A DNA stretch of 64,000 nt from Amycolatopsis cihanbeyliensis (lineage in GTDB: Bacteria > Actinomycetota > Actinomycetes > Mycobacteriales > Pseudonocardiaceae): positions 868,001 through 932,000 of the forward strand of contig NZ_VFML01000002.1 in the NCBI RefSeq assembly GCF_006715045.1, read 5' to 3'. The position numbers and the translations under genes were made by a program. Below are positions 53,673-64,000 of the stretch, one piece after another. Position 1 is the first letter of the stretch. Every line of letters starts with the position of its first letter. The notes under the pieces are model-generated. The model saw only the letters and a list, made by a program, of their open reading frames with translations. It searched no databases and was not told where the DNA came from.

Positions 53673-55424
53673 TCAGCCCGAGCCGGTCGCGATGACCGCC
53701 CGGTTGTGCTCGGCGACCACCGCGAGATCCGGTTTGATCGTGCGGCGGTCGTAGCTGAGTAGCCCGTTGACCTCGTTCTCCACGTCCGTGGTCTGGGTGT
53801 AGATCGCCACGGACAGCCCGTTGTCCCGCACCACACCGGCAAGGTCCCTGCTCACCTCGGCGTAGCGTGCGGTCAGCTCACGCGAGTCGGCGGCCATCTC
53901 GTAGGCCTGCGGCTCCCCCGGCCACGACCGCCCCTCGACCACCAGCCCCAGCCCGCCGTACTCTCCGGCGGCGAGTGCCCGCTCGTCGCGGGCCTCCGGC
54001 CGCCCCGGGCCGACATAGGTGTGGTCGTCGTAGACATCGCCCGCGCCGCCGTCCGGGTGCGAATGGCAGCAGTTGACCCCGCTGCCCGCGATCACCAGCC
54101 GGGCCGGGTCGGCGGCCTTGACCTCGGCGGCGATCCGCGCGGTGTCGTACTCGCCCCAGCCCTCGTTGAACGGAACCCAGCCGATGATCGAGGTCACCCC
54201 GCGCAGTTGCTCGATCATGCCGGCCAGTTCCGCCTCGAACCGCTGCCGCGCCTGCCGGACCGGTGGAGCCTGCGGTCCCGGCGGGTTGTCCAGCAGCACC
54301 GGCAGGTTCGGCATGTCCTGCCACACCAGCAGGCCGAGCCGGTCGGCCCAGTAGTACCAGCGGGCGGGCTCGACCTTGACGTGCTTGCGCACGCAGTTGA
54401 ACCCGGCCAGCCGGGTCTGCTCGAGGTCGAACCGCAACGCCTCGTCCGTGGGCGCGGTGTAGATCCCGTCCGGCCAGTAACCCTGGTCCAGCGGGCCGTG
54501 CAGCACGGTGATCCGACCGTTGAGCGCGATCCGCGGCCTGCCCTGCCCGTCCAGGACCACCTCGATCGTGCGCAGGCCGGCATAGCCACGGGCCTCATCG
54601 GCGACCCGGCCGTCGGCCGCCAGCAGCCGCACGGTCAGGTCGTACAGGTACGGGTCGTCCGGGCTCCAGAGTCGGGGCTCGGGCACCGGCAGCCACAGCC
54701 GGGTGCCGGCGGCCCCGGTGGCGCGAGCCAGCTCGGCCCCGCCCGGCTCGGTCACGACCACCTCGACCCGGTGGCCATCCGCGCCGCTGACCCGCGGCGT
54801 CACGGCGAACCCGGTGTGGTCGCAGGCGATGTCCAGCCACTCGACGTGCGCCGGCCCGACCGGCTCCAGCCAGACCGTCTGCCAGATGCCGGAGGCCTGG
54901 GTGTAGAGAATCCCGCCGGGATCGTTCGCCTGCTTGCCGACCGGGAAGGTGCCACGGTCACCGGTGTCCTCGGCCCGCACCACGAGCTCCTGTTCACCGC
55001 CGGCCCGCAGTACGTCGGTGACGTCCGCGCTGAACGCCGTGTACCCACCCTCGTGGGTGGCGACGAGCTGGTTGTTCACCCAGACCCGCGCCACCTGGTC
55101 GACCGCGCCGAAGTGCAGCAGCACCCGGTCCCCGGTCCAGTCGGCGGGGACCTCGAACGTCCGCCGGTACCACATCCGGTCGTCGTGCCGCCCGATCCCG
55201 GACAGTGCCGACTCCGGCGGGTACGGCACCAGGATGTGCTCGCCGTGCCGGCCCGGGGTGGTGTACTCCCAGACCCCGTTGAGGTTCAGCCAGCGTGGCC
55301 GGACCAACCGCGGCCGGGGGTACTCGGGCAGTGCGTTGTCCGGGCCGACCTGGTGGGTCCATGGGGTGTCGAGCGGGGGCCGCTCGGGCCGCCACCGCGG
55401 CTCACTCGCTGAGGCCGTCACCAC
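53673..55424 (-). CDS. Glycoside hydrolase family 2 enzyme
   Basis: 583 residues. GH2 layout: jelly-roll sugar-binding domain (about 40-215: LNGVWEYTTPGR, MWYRRTFEVPADW, VWVNNQLVATHEGGYTAFSADVT), immunoglobulin-like domain, then a TIM barrel. Acid/base Glu in VPFNEGWGEYD (about 425), nucleophile Glu in AAGEYGGLG (about 494). No signal peptide, so intracellular. Substrate (beta-galactoside, glucuronide or mannoside) cannot be told. Shorter than LacZ. Confidence 0.83.
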   Translation of the reverse strand: MVTASASEPRWRPERPPLDTPWTHQVGPDNALPEYPRPRLVRPRWLNLNGVWEYTTPGRHGEHILVPYPPESALSGIGRHDDRMWYRRTFEVPADWTGDRVLLHFGAVDQVARVWVNNQLVATHEGGYTAFSADVTDVLRAGGEQELVVRAEDTGDRGTFPVGKQANDPGGILYTQASGIWQTVWLEPVGPAHVEWLDIACDHTGFAVTPRVSGADGHRVEVVVTEPGGAELARATGAAGTRLWLPVPEPRLWSPDDPYLYDLTVRLLAADGRVADEARGYAGLRTIEVVLDGQGRPRIALNGRITVLHGPLDQGYWPDGIYTAPTDEALRFDLEQTRLAGFNCVRKHVKVEPARWYYWADRLGLLVWQDMPNLPVLLDNPPGPQAPPVRQARQRFEAELAGMIEQLRGVTSIIGWVPFNEGWGEYDTARIAAEVKAADPARLVIAGSGVNCCHSHPDGGAGDVYDDHTYVGPGRPEARDERALAAGEYGGLGLVVEGRSWPGEPQAYEMAADSRELTARYAEVSRDLAGVVRDNGLSVAIYTQTTDVENEVNGLLSYDRRTIKPDLAVVAEHNRAVIATGSG

Positions 55425-55482
55425 ACCGTTCCTACCCCGGCGGGGTAGGCGGGCACTCGACCGTGGTGACCAACGTCACGTC

Positions 55483-55938
55483 CTAGTACACCGGCAGCGG
55501 GACCCCGTGCTCGCTCTCCGGCCGCGGGCCGAAGATCCGGCGCCGCGCCTCGGCGATCGGGACGTCGTTGATGCTCGCCTCCCTGCGCCGCATCAGCCCG
55601 TCCTCGCTGAACTCCCACAGCTCGTTGCCGTAGCTGCGCCACCACTGGCCGCCGGAGTCGCGGCACTCGTACTGGAACCGCACGCCGATCCGGTTACCTC
55701 GGAAGCCCCACAACTCCTTGCGCAGTGCGTAGTCCAGTTCGCGCGCCCATTTCTCGCGGAGGAACTCCACGATCCGCGCGCGGCCGACGACGTGGCGATC
55801 GCGGTTACGCCACACCGAGTCCTCGGTGTAGGCCAGCGCCACCCGCTCCGGGTCGCGGGTGTTCCAGGCGTCCTCGGCCGCCTGCACCTTCTGCGCGGCG
55901 GTGTCCGGGTCGAAGGGGGGAAACGGGGGACGTACCAT
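55483..55938 (-). CDS. DUF1348 (SnoaL-like fold) protein
   Basis: 151 residues with the DUF1348 pattern: [102 protein letters not shown]2-like fold, function unknown. Divergent from a TetR gene with a perfect palindrome between, so it is probably the TetR target. Confidence 0.85.
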   Translation of the reverse strand: MVRPPFPPFDPDTAAQKVQAAEDAWNTRDPERVALAYTEDSVWRNRDRHVVGRARIVEFLREKWARELDYALRKELWGFRGNRIGVRFQYECRDSGGQWWRSYGNELWEFSEDGLMRRREASINDVPIAEARRRIFGPRPESEHGVPLPVY

Positions 55939-55951
55939 GTGGAGCAGCGTA

Positions 55952-55967
55952 GAGAACGATCGTTCTC
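55952..55967. promoter_or_regulatory. TetR operator palindrome
   Basis: Perfect 16-bp palindrome GAGAACGATCGTTCTC in the 48-bp gap between the DUF1348 and TetR genes; its position predicts repression of both. Confidence 0.7.
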
Positions 55968-55986
55968 CGCACCAGTAGGAGGTGCC

Positions 55987-56568
55987 GTGGACCACGCGGA
56001 AGCGACCGATCTGCTGCTCGACGCGGCCGGGAAGCTGTTCTACGAGCGAGGCGTGCAAGCGGTCGGGATGGATGCCATCCGAGCCGAGTCCGGTGTCTCG
56101 CTCAAACGGCTCTACCAGTGCTTCCCGTCCAAGGACACGCTGGTCGAGGCCTATCTGCGGCGCCGGGACACGCGCTGGCGCGACTCGCTCACCGGGTACG
56201 TCGCGGCCAGGGACGACGATCCGCTCGCCGTGTTCGACTGGTTGCACGACTGGTTCCGCGAACCCGGCTTCCGCGGCTGCGCCTTCGTCAACTCCTTCGG
56301 AGAGCTGGGCCCGACCGCCCCCGGCGTGACCGCGGCGGTGCGCGCGCACAAGGCGGCGGTGCGGGTCTACCTGCGCACGCTCACCACCCCCGAAACCCTC
56401 GCCGACCAGTTGTTCGCCCTGCTGGAAGGGGCTACCGTGACGGCAGCCATCAGTGGCGATCCGGCCATCGCGCTGACCAGCAAGGCAGCCGCGCGAGCGT
56501 TGCTCGCCGAGGCGGCGGGACCGTCGTTGTCGAACCGCCAGGAAGGACCTCAGCCGACTGGTGAGTAA
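55987..56568 (+). CDS. TetR family transcriptional regulator
   Basis: 193 residues from GTG 55987, with GGAGG five bases upstream. HTH at about 8-52 ([47 protein letters not shown]); the C-terminal domain has the AefR-like [21 protein letters not shown] segment. Divergent from the DUF1348 gene; the 16-bp palindrome between them is the likely operator. Confidence 0.85.
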   Translation: MDHAEATDLLLDAAGKLFYERGVQAVGMDAIRAESGVSLKRLYQCFPSKDTLVEAYLRRRDTRWRDSLTGYVAARDDDPLAVFDWLHDWFREPGFRGCAFVNSFGELGPTAPGVTAAVRAHKAAVRVYLRTLTTPETLADQLFALLEGATVTAAISGDPAIALTSKAAARALLAEAAGPSLSNRQEGPQPTGE

Positions 56569-56577
56569 CCTCCACTC

Positions 56578-57831
56578 ATGCGCGTCTTGATGCTGTCCTG
56601 GGAGTACCCGCCCGTCGTGGTCGGGGGGCTCGCCCGGCATGTTCACGCGCTGGCCAGGCATCTCGCCAAGGACGGGCACGAGGTGGTGGTGCTGTGCAGG
56701 CACGTGGCGGGCACCGACGCCGAGACGCACCCGACGACCGACCGGACGGTGGAGGGCGTGCGCATCATCCGGGTCGCCGAGGATCCGATGCACGTCACCT
56801 TCGAGCGCGACCTGGTCGCCTGGACGCTCGCGATGGGGCACGCGATGATCCGCGCCGGCACCGACCTGCTTCGCCACTGGCGTCCCGAGGTGGTGCACGC
56901 GCACGACTGGCTGGTGACCCATCCCGCGATCGCACTCGCCGAGGCGGCCGGGGTCCCGCTGGTGGGAACCATCCACGCGACCGAGGCGGGTAGGCACTCC
57001 GGCTGGCTGTCCCACCCGCTCAACCAGCAGGTGCATTCGGTCGAGTGGTGGCTGGCCAACCGGGTGGACGCGCTGATCACCTGCTCGCAGGCCATGCGCA
57101 TCGAGGTCGCGCACCTGTTCGAACTGGCGCCCGAGGACATCACCGTGATCCACAACGGGATCGAGGAACGCAGCTGGCAGGTCACCGAGCAGGAGATCAA
57201 CCGGGCCCGGAAGGCACACAGCCCCGGCGGCGCGCCACTACTGCTCTACTTCGGACGGTTGGAGTGGGAGAAGGGCGTGCAGGATCTGCTGGAGGCCCTT
57301 CCCCGGATCCGGCGCGGGCACCCGGGCACCCGGCTGGTGATCGCCGGGAACGGGCGTCATCTGGAAGAACTCGTGGAGCAGTCGCGCAGGCTCCGGATCC
57401 GTCGGGCCGTGGACTTCGTCGGCCACCTCTCCGATCGCGACCTGCGCGCGGTGCTGGCGGCCGCGAACGCGGTCGTGCTGCCCAGCAGGTACGAACCGTT
57501 CGGGATCGTGGCACTGGAAGCCGCCGCGGCCAAGGCCCCGCTGGTGGCGTCCACCGCGGGTGGACTGGGCGAGGTGGTGATCGACGGCGAGACCGGGCTG
57601 GCGTTCGCACCGGGCGACGTCCCCGCCCTCGCCGGGGCGGTGGACGCCGTACTCGCCGATGCGAGCGCTGCCGGAAGGCGGGCGCACGCCGCACAATCCC
57701 GCCTTGCCGCCGATTTCGACTGGCACCGGATCGCCGCGGCCACGGCCGCGGTCTACCGGCGAACCCGAATCGGCGAGCCGACGACCCTGGGTCGCCCCAA
57801 GATCGCCACCGGCAACGCCTTCGAACCCTAG
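56578..57831 (+). CDS. GT4 alpha-glucosyltransferase (Rv3032-like)
   Basis: 417 residues, GT-B fold. [20 protein letters not shown] (glucan synthase-like N-terminal Gly loop), [59 protein letters not shown] and the donor-site E-x7-E in [13 protein letters not shown]. It closely follows M. tuberculosis Rv3032, an alpha-1,4-glucosyltransferase of methylglucose lipopolysaccharide and glycogen synthesis. In mycobacteria it directly follows the GH57 gene; here 14.3 kb intervenes. Confidence 0.88.
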   Translation: MRVLMLSWEYPPVVVGGLARHVHALARHLAKDGHEVVVLCRHVAGTDAETHPTTDRTVEGVRIIRVAEDPMHVTFERDLVAWTLAMGHAMIRAGTDLLRHWRPEVVHAHDWLVTHPAIALAEAAGVPLVGTIHATEAGRHSGWLSHPLNQQVHSVEWWLANRVDALITCSQAMRIEVAHLFELAPEDITVIHNGIEERSWQVTEQEINRARKAHSPGGAPLLLYFGRLEWEKGVQDLLEALPRIRRGHPGTRLVIAGNGRHLEELVEQSRRLRIRRAVDFVGHLSDRDLRAVLAAANAVVLPSRYEPFGIVALEAAAAKAPLVASTAGGLGEVVIDGETGLAFAPGDVPALAGAVDAVLADASAAGRRAHAAQSRLAADFDWHRIAAATAAVYRRTRIGEPTTLGRPKIATGNAFEP

Positions 57832-57838
57832 GCGGGGG

Positions 57839-57973
57839 CTACAGCGGGCACCTCAGGCACTCCACGCCAGCGGGAGCGTGTGAGGTGGGGGCCACCGACG
57901 CCACCGCGGGAGTGGCGGCGCCGAACACCAGCGCCAGGGCGGCGAGCAATCCAGCTACATAACGCGACTTCAT
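57839..57973 (-). CDS. Small secreted peptide
   Basis: 44 residues: a basic start, hydrophobic core (VAGLLAALALVFGAA) and an Ala-x-Ala cut site (TPAVASVA), leaving about 18 residues that end CLRCPL. GAGGAG lies seven bases upstream of ATG 57973. Function unknown; the two cysteines could form a disulfide or bind metal. It is the only gene in the 430-bp stretch 57832-58262; the AT-richer part 57974-58262 probably holds its promoter and nothing else recognisable. Confidence 0.55.
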   Translation of the reverse strand: MKSRYVAGLLAALALVFGAATPAVASVAPTSHAPAGVECLRCPL

Positions 57974-58262
57974 GGGCAGACTCCTCGGGGGCAGGGGAGG
58001 ATCCGTCGTAGGGAGCATCCTTGCCCGTAACCAAAGAAACAACGGGGTTTCACTAAGTATCCGCACTTATCAACCAAGTTGCTCCTGCCGGAACAGTGGC
58101 CGATGTACCGGGAAGTGTAATCCGCGTTCGCCCCGGTGGCGCTATAGCTTGTTGCCATAACTGCAATGTGATCTACCGAATGTGATCATTCGTGCCGGGA
58201 ACGTCATCATTGTTGCGCCGGACGGACCAGTACATTCTGGCCCGCCCGGCGGTGTTCGACAA

Positions 58263-59876
58263 TCAGGAGCCGGACGGCTGCACCAGGTAGCGGGCGTAGG
58301 CGGCGGTGGTGAAGAAGTTCGGCAGCTTCTCCCCCATCGCGGTCTCCACGAAGATCGCCCTGGCGTCGTCCAGCCTGGCTTCCGGGCCGAGCTCGGCCCG
58401 CACCGAGGAGAGTTCCTCGTCCAGCAGGTTCGTGGCGAGCTCGGTGGTCACCGCGGTCCCGTCGTCCAGCTTCGTACCGTTGCGGATCCACTGCCACACC
58501 TGGCAACGCGCGATCTCCGCGGTGGCCGCGTCCTCCATCAGCCCGAAGATCGCCGCGGCCCCGGTACCGCGCAGCCAGGCGTCGATGTACCGCAGGCCCA
58601 CGTTGATGTTCGCGCGAAGGCCGTGCTCGGTGACCGCCCCGCCGGCACTGGCCACGTCCAGCAGGTCCTCGGCGGTGACCACCACATCCTGGCGCAGCTT
58701 GTCCACCTGGTTCGGGCGCTCGCCGAGGACGCCGTCGAACACCTCACGGCACGTGTCCACCAGGCCGGGATGTGCCACCCATGAGCCGTCGAACCCGTCC
58801 GCGGCCTCGCGTTCCTTGTCCTCGCGGACCTTGGTCAGCGCCTCCGCCGCCGCCTCGGGGTCCTTGCTCGGGATGAACGCGGCCATCCCGCCGATGGCGT
58901 GCGCGCCACGCCGGTGGCAGGTGCTGACCAGCAGCTCGGTGTAGGCACGCATGAACGGCACGGTCATCGTCACCTGCGCGCGGTCGGGCAGCACGAAGTC
59001 CGCGCCGCGCTCGCTGAAGTTCTTGATGACACTGAAGATGTAGTCCCACCGACCCGCGTTCAGCCCGGCGGCGTGCTCACGCAGCTCGTAGAGGATCTCG
59101 TCCATCTGCAGGGCGGCGGTGATCGTCTCGATCAGCACGGTGGCCCGGATGCTGCCCTGCGGGATACCGAGCTCCCGCTGGGCGAGGCGGAACACGTCGT
59201 TCCACAACCTGGCCTCGCGGTGGTCTTCCAGCTTCGGCAGGTAGAAGTACGGGCCGCTGCCGCGCGCGAGCAGCTGCCGCGCGTTGTGGAAGAAGTACAG
59301 CCCGAAGTCCAGGATGCCGGCCGAGACCGGGCGCCCGTCGATCCGGATGTGCTTGTCCACCAGGTGCCAGCCACGGGGGCGCGCCACGATGGTCGCCGGG
59401 GTGTCCCCGATCCGGTAGTGCTTGCCGGCCTCGGTGGTGAAGTCGATATCGCGCCGGATCGCGTCGAAAAGGTTGAGCTGGCCGTCGATGATGTTCTGCC
59501 AGGTCGGTGACGTGGCGTCCTCGAAGTCGGCGAGCCACACCCTCGCGCCGGAGTTCAGCGCGTTCACCGTCATCTTGCGGTCGGTGGGACCGGTGATCTC
59601 CACCCTGCGGTCCTCGAGACCGGGCGCCGCCCCGGCCACGCACCAGGAGTCGTCCTCACGGATGGCCCGCGTCTCGGGCAGGAAATCCAGGGTCTCCTCG
59701 CCGGATCCGAGCCGTTCCCTGCGCCGGCGGCGGGCGTCCAGCAGCTCCCGGCGGCGGCCGGCGAACTCGTTGTCCAGCCGCGCCACGAAGTCCAGCGCCG
59801 CCGGGGTGAGGATCTCGTCGAACCGGTCGCCCGCGTGCGCGGCGACCTCGATGCGGTAGTTGAGCCGGTCAGCCAT
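58263..59876 (-). CDS. aceB: Malate synthase A
   Basis: 537 residues. Malate synthase A landmarks: [97 protein letters not shown]. It condenses glyoxylate with acetyl-CoA to malate in the glyoxylate shunt. It follows the isocitrate lyase gene on the same strand after 193 bp that contain a broken family B repeat end. Confidence 0.93.
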   Translation of the reverse strand: MADRLNYRIEVAAHAGDRFDEILTPAALDFVARLDNEFAGRRRELLDARRRRRERLGSGEETLDFLPETRAIREDDSWCVAGAAPGLEDRRVEITGPTDRKMTVNALNSGARVWLADFEDATSPTWQNIIDGQLNLFDAIRRDIDFTTEAGKHYRIGDTPATIVARPRGWHLVDKHIRIDGRPVSAGILDFGLYFFHNARQLLARGSGPYFYLPKLEDHREARLWNDVFRLAQRELGIPQGSIRATVLIETITAALQMDEILYELREHAAGLNAGRWDYIFSVIKNFSERGADFVLPDRAQVTMTVPFMRAYTELLVSTCHRRGAHAIGGMAAFIPSKDPEAAAEALTKVREDKEREAADGFDGSWVAHPGLVDTCREVFDGVLGERPNQVDKLRQDVVVTAEDLLDVASAGGAVTEHGLRANINVGLRYIDAWLRGTGAAAIFGLMEDAATAEIARCQVWQWIRNGTKLDDGTAVTTELATNLLDEELSSVRAELGPEARLDDARAIFVETAMGEKLPNFFTTAAYARYLVQPSGS

Positions 59877-59975
59877 CTTCGGGTCCCTCCACAGTGGAAT
59901 TCGGGGTGCGGCCCGGCGACGAGGCGCACTGGTTGCGGGTCCAGTGCGGCACTCCGCCGCCGGGGCCGCCGCCGG

Positions 59976-60062
59976 TCAGTGCCTGTCTCGAAACGCGCGT
60001 CACGATCGGCTGGCGCCGCGCGTTCTGGCACTCACCATGTCCCGGCCAGCACGGTTTCGAGG
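59976..60062 (-). repeat. Family B element, partial copy
   Basis: TCAGTGCCTGTCTCGAAACG and the following CGCGTCACGATCGGCT match the reverse complement of the 3' end of the copy at 27520-27687. The remainder is diverged. It lies between aceA and aceB. Confidence 0.5.
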
Positions 60063-60069
60063 TGGTCGC

Positions 60070-61356
<1,287 letters not shown>

Positions 61357-61368
61357 CGCCTTGACTCC

Positions 61369-61507
61369 AACTTTGCGAACTTTGCGATTTCTCGCCTGCT
61401 AAGCTCACGATGACATGCGCTGCGAAAACGCCACCAGACATCCAATTTGCCAATTTTAGCGAAGTTTCCCTACGATGTTGTGAAGGTTGCGAACGAGAAG
61501 TTCGCAA
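61369..61507. promoter_or_regulatory. RamB-type binding sites in the aceA/ramB gap
   Basis: AACTTTGCGAACTTTGCGA at 61369-61387 is a direct repeat of the AACTTTGC core known from Corynebacterium RamB sites, 13 bp upstream of the aceA start codon. TTGCGAAC-GAGAA-GTTCGCAA at 61487-61507 is a perfect inverted repeat of the same core, 65 bp before the regulator start. Confidence 0.65.
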
Positions 61508-61571
61508 GTCCGGACGAACCGTCGAGCTTGATCGGTACGGTCCGGAAAAACTTCTGCACAGGACGGTCACG

Positions 61572-62999
61572 ATGGACAAGACATTCGCCGGGCCCCGGCT
61601 GCGCCACCTCCGGGAAAGCAGGTCGATGAGCCAAGCCGACCTGGCCAGAGTGCTGGAGATCTCACCCAGCTACCTCAACCAGATCGAGCACAACGCCCGG
61701 CCGCTGACCGTGCCGGTGCTGCTGCGGGTGACCGAGGCATTCGGGGTGGACGCCGAGTTCTTCGCCAACAACGACACCGCGCGGCTGGTGGCCGACGTGC
61801 GGGAGGCGTTGCTGGACGAGGCGGTCGCCGCGGAGGTCTCCAGCAGCGAGATCAACGAGCTGGCGAACAACCTGCCGACCATGGCCGAGGCCCTGGTCAA
61901 ACTGCACCGGCGGTACCGCAACGCGGTGGAGAACACCGCGGCGCTGGTCACCGAGGACGGCCGGGGCATGCACGGCAGCGCGGCCGCACCGCTGCCGCAT
62001 GAGGAAGTGCGGGACTTCTTCTACGAGCGGGAGAACTACGTCGCCGAGCTGGACGAGCGCGCCGAACGGATGGCCTCCTCGATGGGGCTGCGCCGGGGCG
62101 AGGTGCGTACCCAGCTCCGGGCCGAACTGGACGAGACCTACGGCGTGCAGGTGACCAGCGAGGGCATCGACGAGGCGGCGGGCGAGCAGCACCGTTACGA
62201 GCCACATCCCCGCATCCTGCGGATGGCGCCCAGCCTGCGGATCGGGCAGCAGGCGTTCCGGATGGCCTCGCAGATCGCACTGCTCGAGCACGACGACCTG
62301 ATCACCGAGCTGGCCGACTCCTGGGCGTTCTCCGGCCCCGCGGCGCGCTCGCTGGCCAGGGTCGGCCTCGCCAACTACTTCGCCGGGGCGCTGATCCTGC
62401 CCTACCGCCCCTTCCATTCGGCCGCGGAGCACTTCCGCTACGACATCGAGCGGTTGTGCGACTACTTCGGGGTCGGATTCGAGACGGTGTGCCACCGGCT
62501 GTCCACACTGCAACGCCCGAAGCTGCGCGGGGTCCCGTTCTCCTTCGTCCGGGTGGACAGGGCAGGAAACATGTCGAAGCGGCAGTCCGCGGCGGGATTC
62601 CACTTCTCAAGGGTCGGCGGCGCGTGTCCACTGTGGAACATCTATGAGGCGTTCACCGCCCCCGGCAAGATCTTCACCCAGGTGGCCAGCATGCCGGACG
62701 GCAAGAGCTACTTCTGGGTGGCGCGCACGGTGAGCCGCAACATCGGCGGCTACGGCAGCCCTGGCAAGATGTTCAGCGTCGGGCTCGGCTGCGAGCTGCG
62801 GCACGCCCGCAGGCTCGTCTACTCCACCGGCCTGGACCTGGACGACAAGGACGCCGCGACACCGATCGGCATGGGCTGCAAGGTGTGTGAGCGTCCCGCC
62901 TGCCCGCAGCGCGCCTTTCCCACCATCGGCAAGCGGCTCACCGTGGACGAGAACACCAGCACGTTCGTCCCCTACCCCGCCGTCCCCAAACCCGGCTGA
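61572..62999 (+). CDS. ramB: RamB-type regulator of acetate/glyoxylate metabolism
   Basis: 475 residues from ATG 61572. HTH_3 at about 10-65 (LRHLRESRSMSQADLARVLEISPSYLNQIEHNARPL), a central ImmA/IrrE-like region (LARVGLANYFAGALILPYRPFHSAAEHFRYDIERLCDYFGV), and the C-terminal short-chain fatty acyl regulator domain with cysteines (GLGCELRHA, MGCKVCERPACPQRAFP). RamB proteins control aceA, aceB and their own gene. It is divergent from aceA with matching sites between. Confidence 0.9.
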   Translation: MDKTFAGPRLRHLRESRSMSQADLARVLEISPSYLNQIEHNARPLTVPVLLRVTEAFGVDAEFFANNDTARLVADVREALLDEAVAAEVSSSEINELANNLPTMAEALVKLHRRYRNAVENTAALVTEDGRGMHGSAAAPLPHEEVRDFFYERENYVAELDERAERMASSMGLRRGEVRTQLRAELDETYGVQVTSEGIDEAAGEQHRYEPHPRILRMAPSLRIGQQAFRMASQIALLEHDDLITELADSWAFSGPAARSLARVGLANYFAGALILPYRPFHSAAEHFRYDIERLCDYFGVGFETVCHRLSTLQRPKLRGVPFSFVRVDRAGNMSKRQSAAGFHFSRVGGACPLWNIYEAFTAPGKIFTQVASMPDGKSYFWVARTVSRNIGGYGSPGKMFSVGLGCELRHARRLVYSTGLDLDDKDAATPIGMGCKVCERPACPQRAFPTIGKRLTVDENTSTFVPYPAVPKPG

Positions 63000-63003
63000 A
63001 GTG

Positions 63004-63084
63004 CCCTGAACGTGGCTATCGAGACGCTCAGCGTCGCGAACGGCACTATTGGGACATCTGACGTCCTGAACGCCACGTTCAGGG
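63004..63084. repeat. Long-loop inverted repeat between convergent genes
   Basis: CCCTGAACGTGGC at 63004-63016 and its perfect complement at 63072-63084, with inner CTGAACG and GACG/CGTC motifs repeated. It lies five bases after ramB's stop and overlaps the end of the M14 gene. Related palindromes are common in Pseudonocardiaceae genomes and may act as terminators. Confidence 0.6.
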
Positions 63085-64000
63085 CTCGAGCAGGGTGCGG
63101 GGGTCGGCGGTGGGGGTGGCGGTGCCGATGTTGGGGCCGCGGGGTGGGATGCGGTCGTAGTCGGCGGGGTCGAGCCGGTCGACCTGGCCGCTGGCGATCG
63201 CCGAGAGCATGCCGTCCAGCCCGATGTTGACGGCCCTGGTCAGCATCCCCCGGTGGCGCTGGCCGAGCGTCTGGGTCTGGCCACGCACCTCGAACAGCAC
63301 CGTGCCGCTCCCGTTCAGCGCGAAGGAGCCGAGCCCGGTGCCGGGCAGGTGCAGGTCCTGCGGGTAGAGGGTGACGTTGCCGAACACCGGCCGGTTGTTC
63401 GCCGCACCCCGCAGGGCGTTGTACACGGCCACGTTCAGCCGCTTCGAGTAGTCCAGGTCATAGCGCCCGGCGTACTTCTCGTACCCGGGAGTCGTCGCCG
63501 GATCGTCCACGAACCTGCCGGAGACGGACAGGGTGACGAACTCGTCCCTGTCCTCCGGCATCACGTAGCAGGCACCCTGGTGATGCAGGTCGACGTAGGT
63601 GTCCACCTCGCCGAACTCGGCGGCCAGACCGCGGTACACGTCCCGCACGGCCCGCGCCTCCGGGGTGATGTACCAGCCGGGCTGGGCCGAGCTGCCGGGG
63701 AAGTCGGTGGCCCGTGGCACGTAGTTCAGGTCCGGGTTGTAGTCCCGGTTGACGTCGAAACCGGGACGCTCCGAGTAGTCGTCACCCTGCCGGGGCTCGG
63801 TGTAGTAGTTCCACGCGGGCTCGCTGTGCCGCAGTTGCGGGTTGCTGGCGACGACCTCCTGCCAGCTCAGGTCGTTCCCGCGCCGGTCGAGCTCGGCGCC
63901 GTCCGGGTTCATCTTCGGGATCGCCACGATGGTCAGCCGGTCCCGCCACCGCCGCGCCTTCGGCGAGTCGCTGGTGCCCACCCAGTCGAGCATCTTGAGC
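63079..64000 (-). CDS. M14 family zinc carboxypeptidase, C-terminal part
   Basis: About 307 codons; the start lies beyond the window. Visible M14 features are the NPDGAE segment, the substrate-binding Asn-Arg in FDVNRDYNPD, a probable zinc His in TYVDLHHQG, and the catalytic Glu in VLFEVRGQTQTLGQR. The first zinc ligands (HxxE) are outside the window. Probably exported, as other M14 relatives of this type are, but the signal cannot be seen. Confidence 0.8.
   Translation of the reverse strand, partial: LKMLDWVGTSDSPKARRWRDRLTIVAIPKMNPDGAELDRRGNDLSWQEVVASNPQLRHSEPAWNYYTEPRQGDDYSERPGFDVNRDYNPDLNYVPRATDFPGSSAQPGWYITPEARAVRDVYRGLAAEFGEVDTYVDLHHQGACYVMPEDRDEFVTLSVSGRFVDDPATTPGYEKYAGRYDLDYSKRLNVAVYNALRGAANNRPVFGNVTLYPQDLHLPGTGLGSFALNGSGTVLFEVRGQTQTLGQRHRGMLTRAVNIGLDGMLSAIASGQVDRLDPADYDRIPPRGPNIGTATPTADPRTLLEP

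Overview
The window is a high-GC chromosome segment from an actinomycete, most likely a member of the Pseudonocardiaceae. Pointers are a WhiB regulator, F420/LLM-type oxidoreductases, GAF-ANTAR and STAS regulators, a RamB/AceA/AceB glyoxylate locus, a DUF5302 protein, GTG and TTG starts, and short palindromic intergenic repeats. No rRNA, tRNA, IS transposase, phage gene or CRISPR array was seen.

Layout. 0-6.7 kb: end of a glycerate kinase, a HesB-fold protein, GAF-ANTAR and STAS regulators, GtrA and DUF202 membrane proteins, an LLM oxidoreductase, a WhiB3-type regulator and a type II NADH dehydrogenase. 6.8-10.8 kb: two SDRs, a Baeyer-Villiger-type monooxygenase and a divergent TetR gene. 11-20.6 kb: PHP and metallophosphoesterase proteins, a VanW protein, branched-chain amino acid dehydrogenase, a LysR regulator, an amino-acid permease and a frameshifted alpha/beta hydrolase.

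20.6-32.5 kb is a catabolic cluster. Tryptophan 2,3-dioxygenase and kynureninase diverge, beside a PaaX-type regulator, from an array encoding a flavin oxidoreductase, a two-domain aryl-CoA monooxygenase/reductase, a creatininase-family hydrolase, an aryl-CoA ligase, an SDR, an enoyl-CoA hydratase, a RidA-fold protein and an acyl-CoA dehydrogenase. Together they fit tryptophan to kynurenine to anthranilate to anthraniloyl-CoA, followed by oxygenation/reduction of the ring and beta-oxidation-like steps. No classical kynurenine formamidase is present, and the creatininase-family protein is a candidate for that role.

34.7-57.8 kb keeps a gene order remembered from Mycobacterium tuberculosis Rv3026c-Rv3032: acyltransferase, GNAT, EtfA, EtfB, SAM methyltransferase, GH57 enzyme, GT4 glucosyltransferase. 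Here the GH57 and GT4 genes, neighbours in mycobacteria, are separated by about 14.3 kb. That insert holds an aldehyde-dehydrogenase-like enzyme, a Tat-exported protein, a single 2460-residue polyketide synthase with fungal highly-reducing domain order (KS-AT-DH-MT-ER-KR-ACP), an ECF sigma factor with its partner, a GH2 glycosidase, a DUF1348 protein and a TetR regulator. Related 21-bp tandem repeats flank the PKS part.

58.2-63.0 kb is the glyoxylate shunt (malate synthase, isocitrate lyase) with its divergent RamB-type regulator and RamB-like sites. The window ends in an M14 carboxypeptidase. Two families of dispersed 160-180 bp elements with terminal inverted repeats, and an 81-bp in-frame tandem duplication, lie between genes; one element appears to supply the translation start of the GH57 gene.
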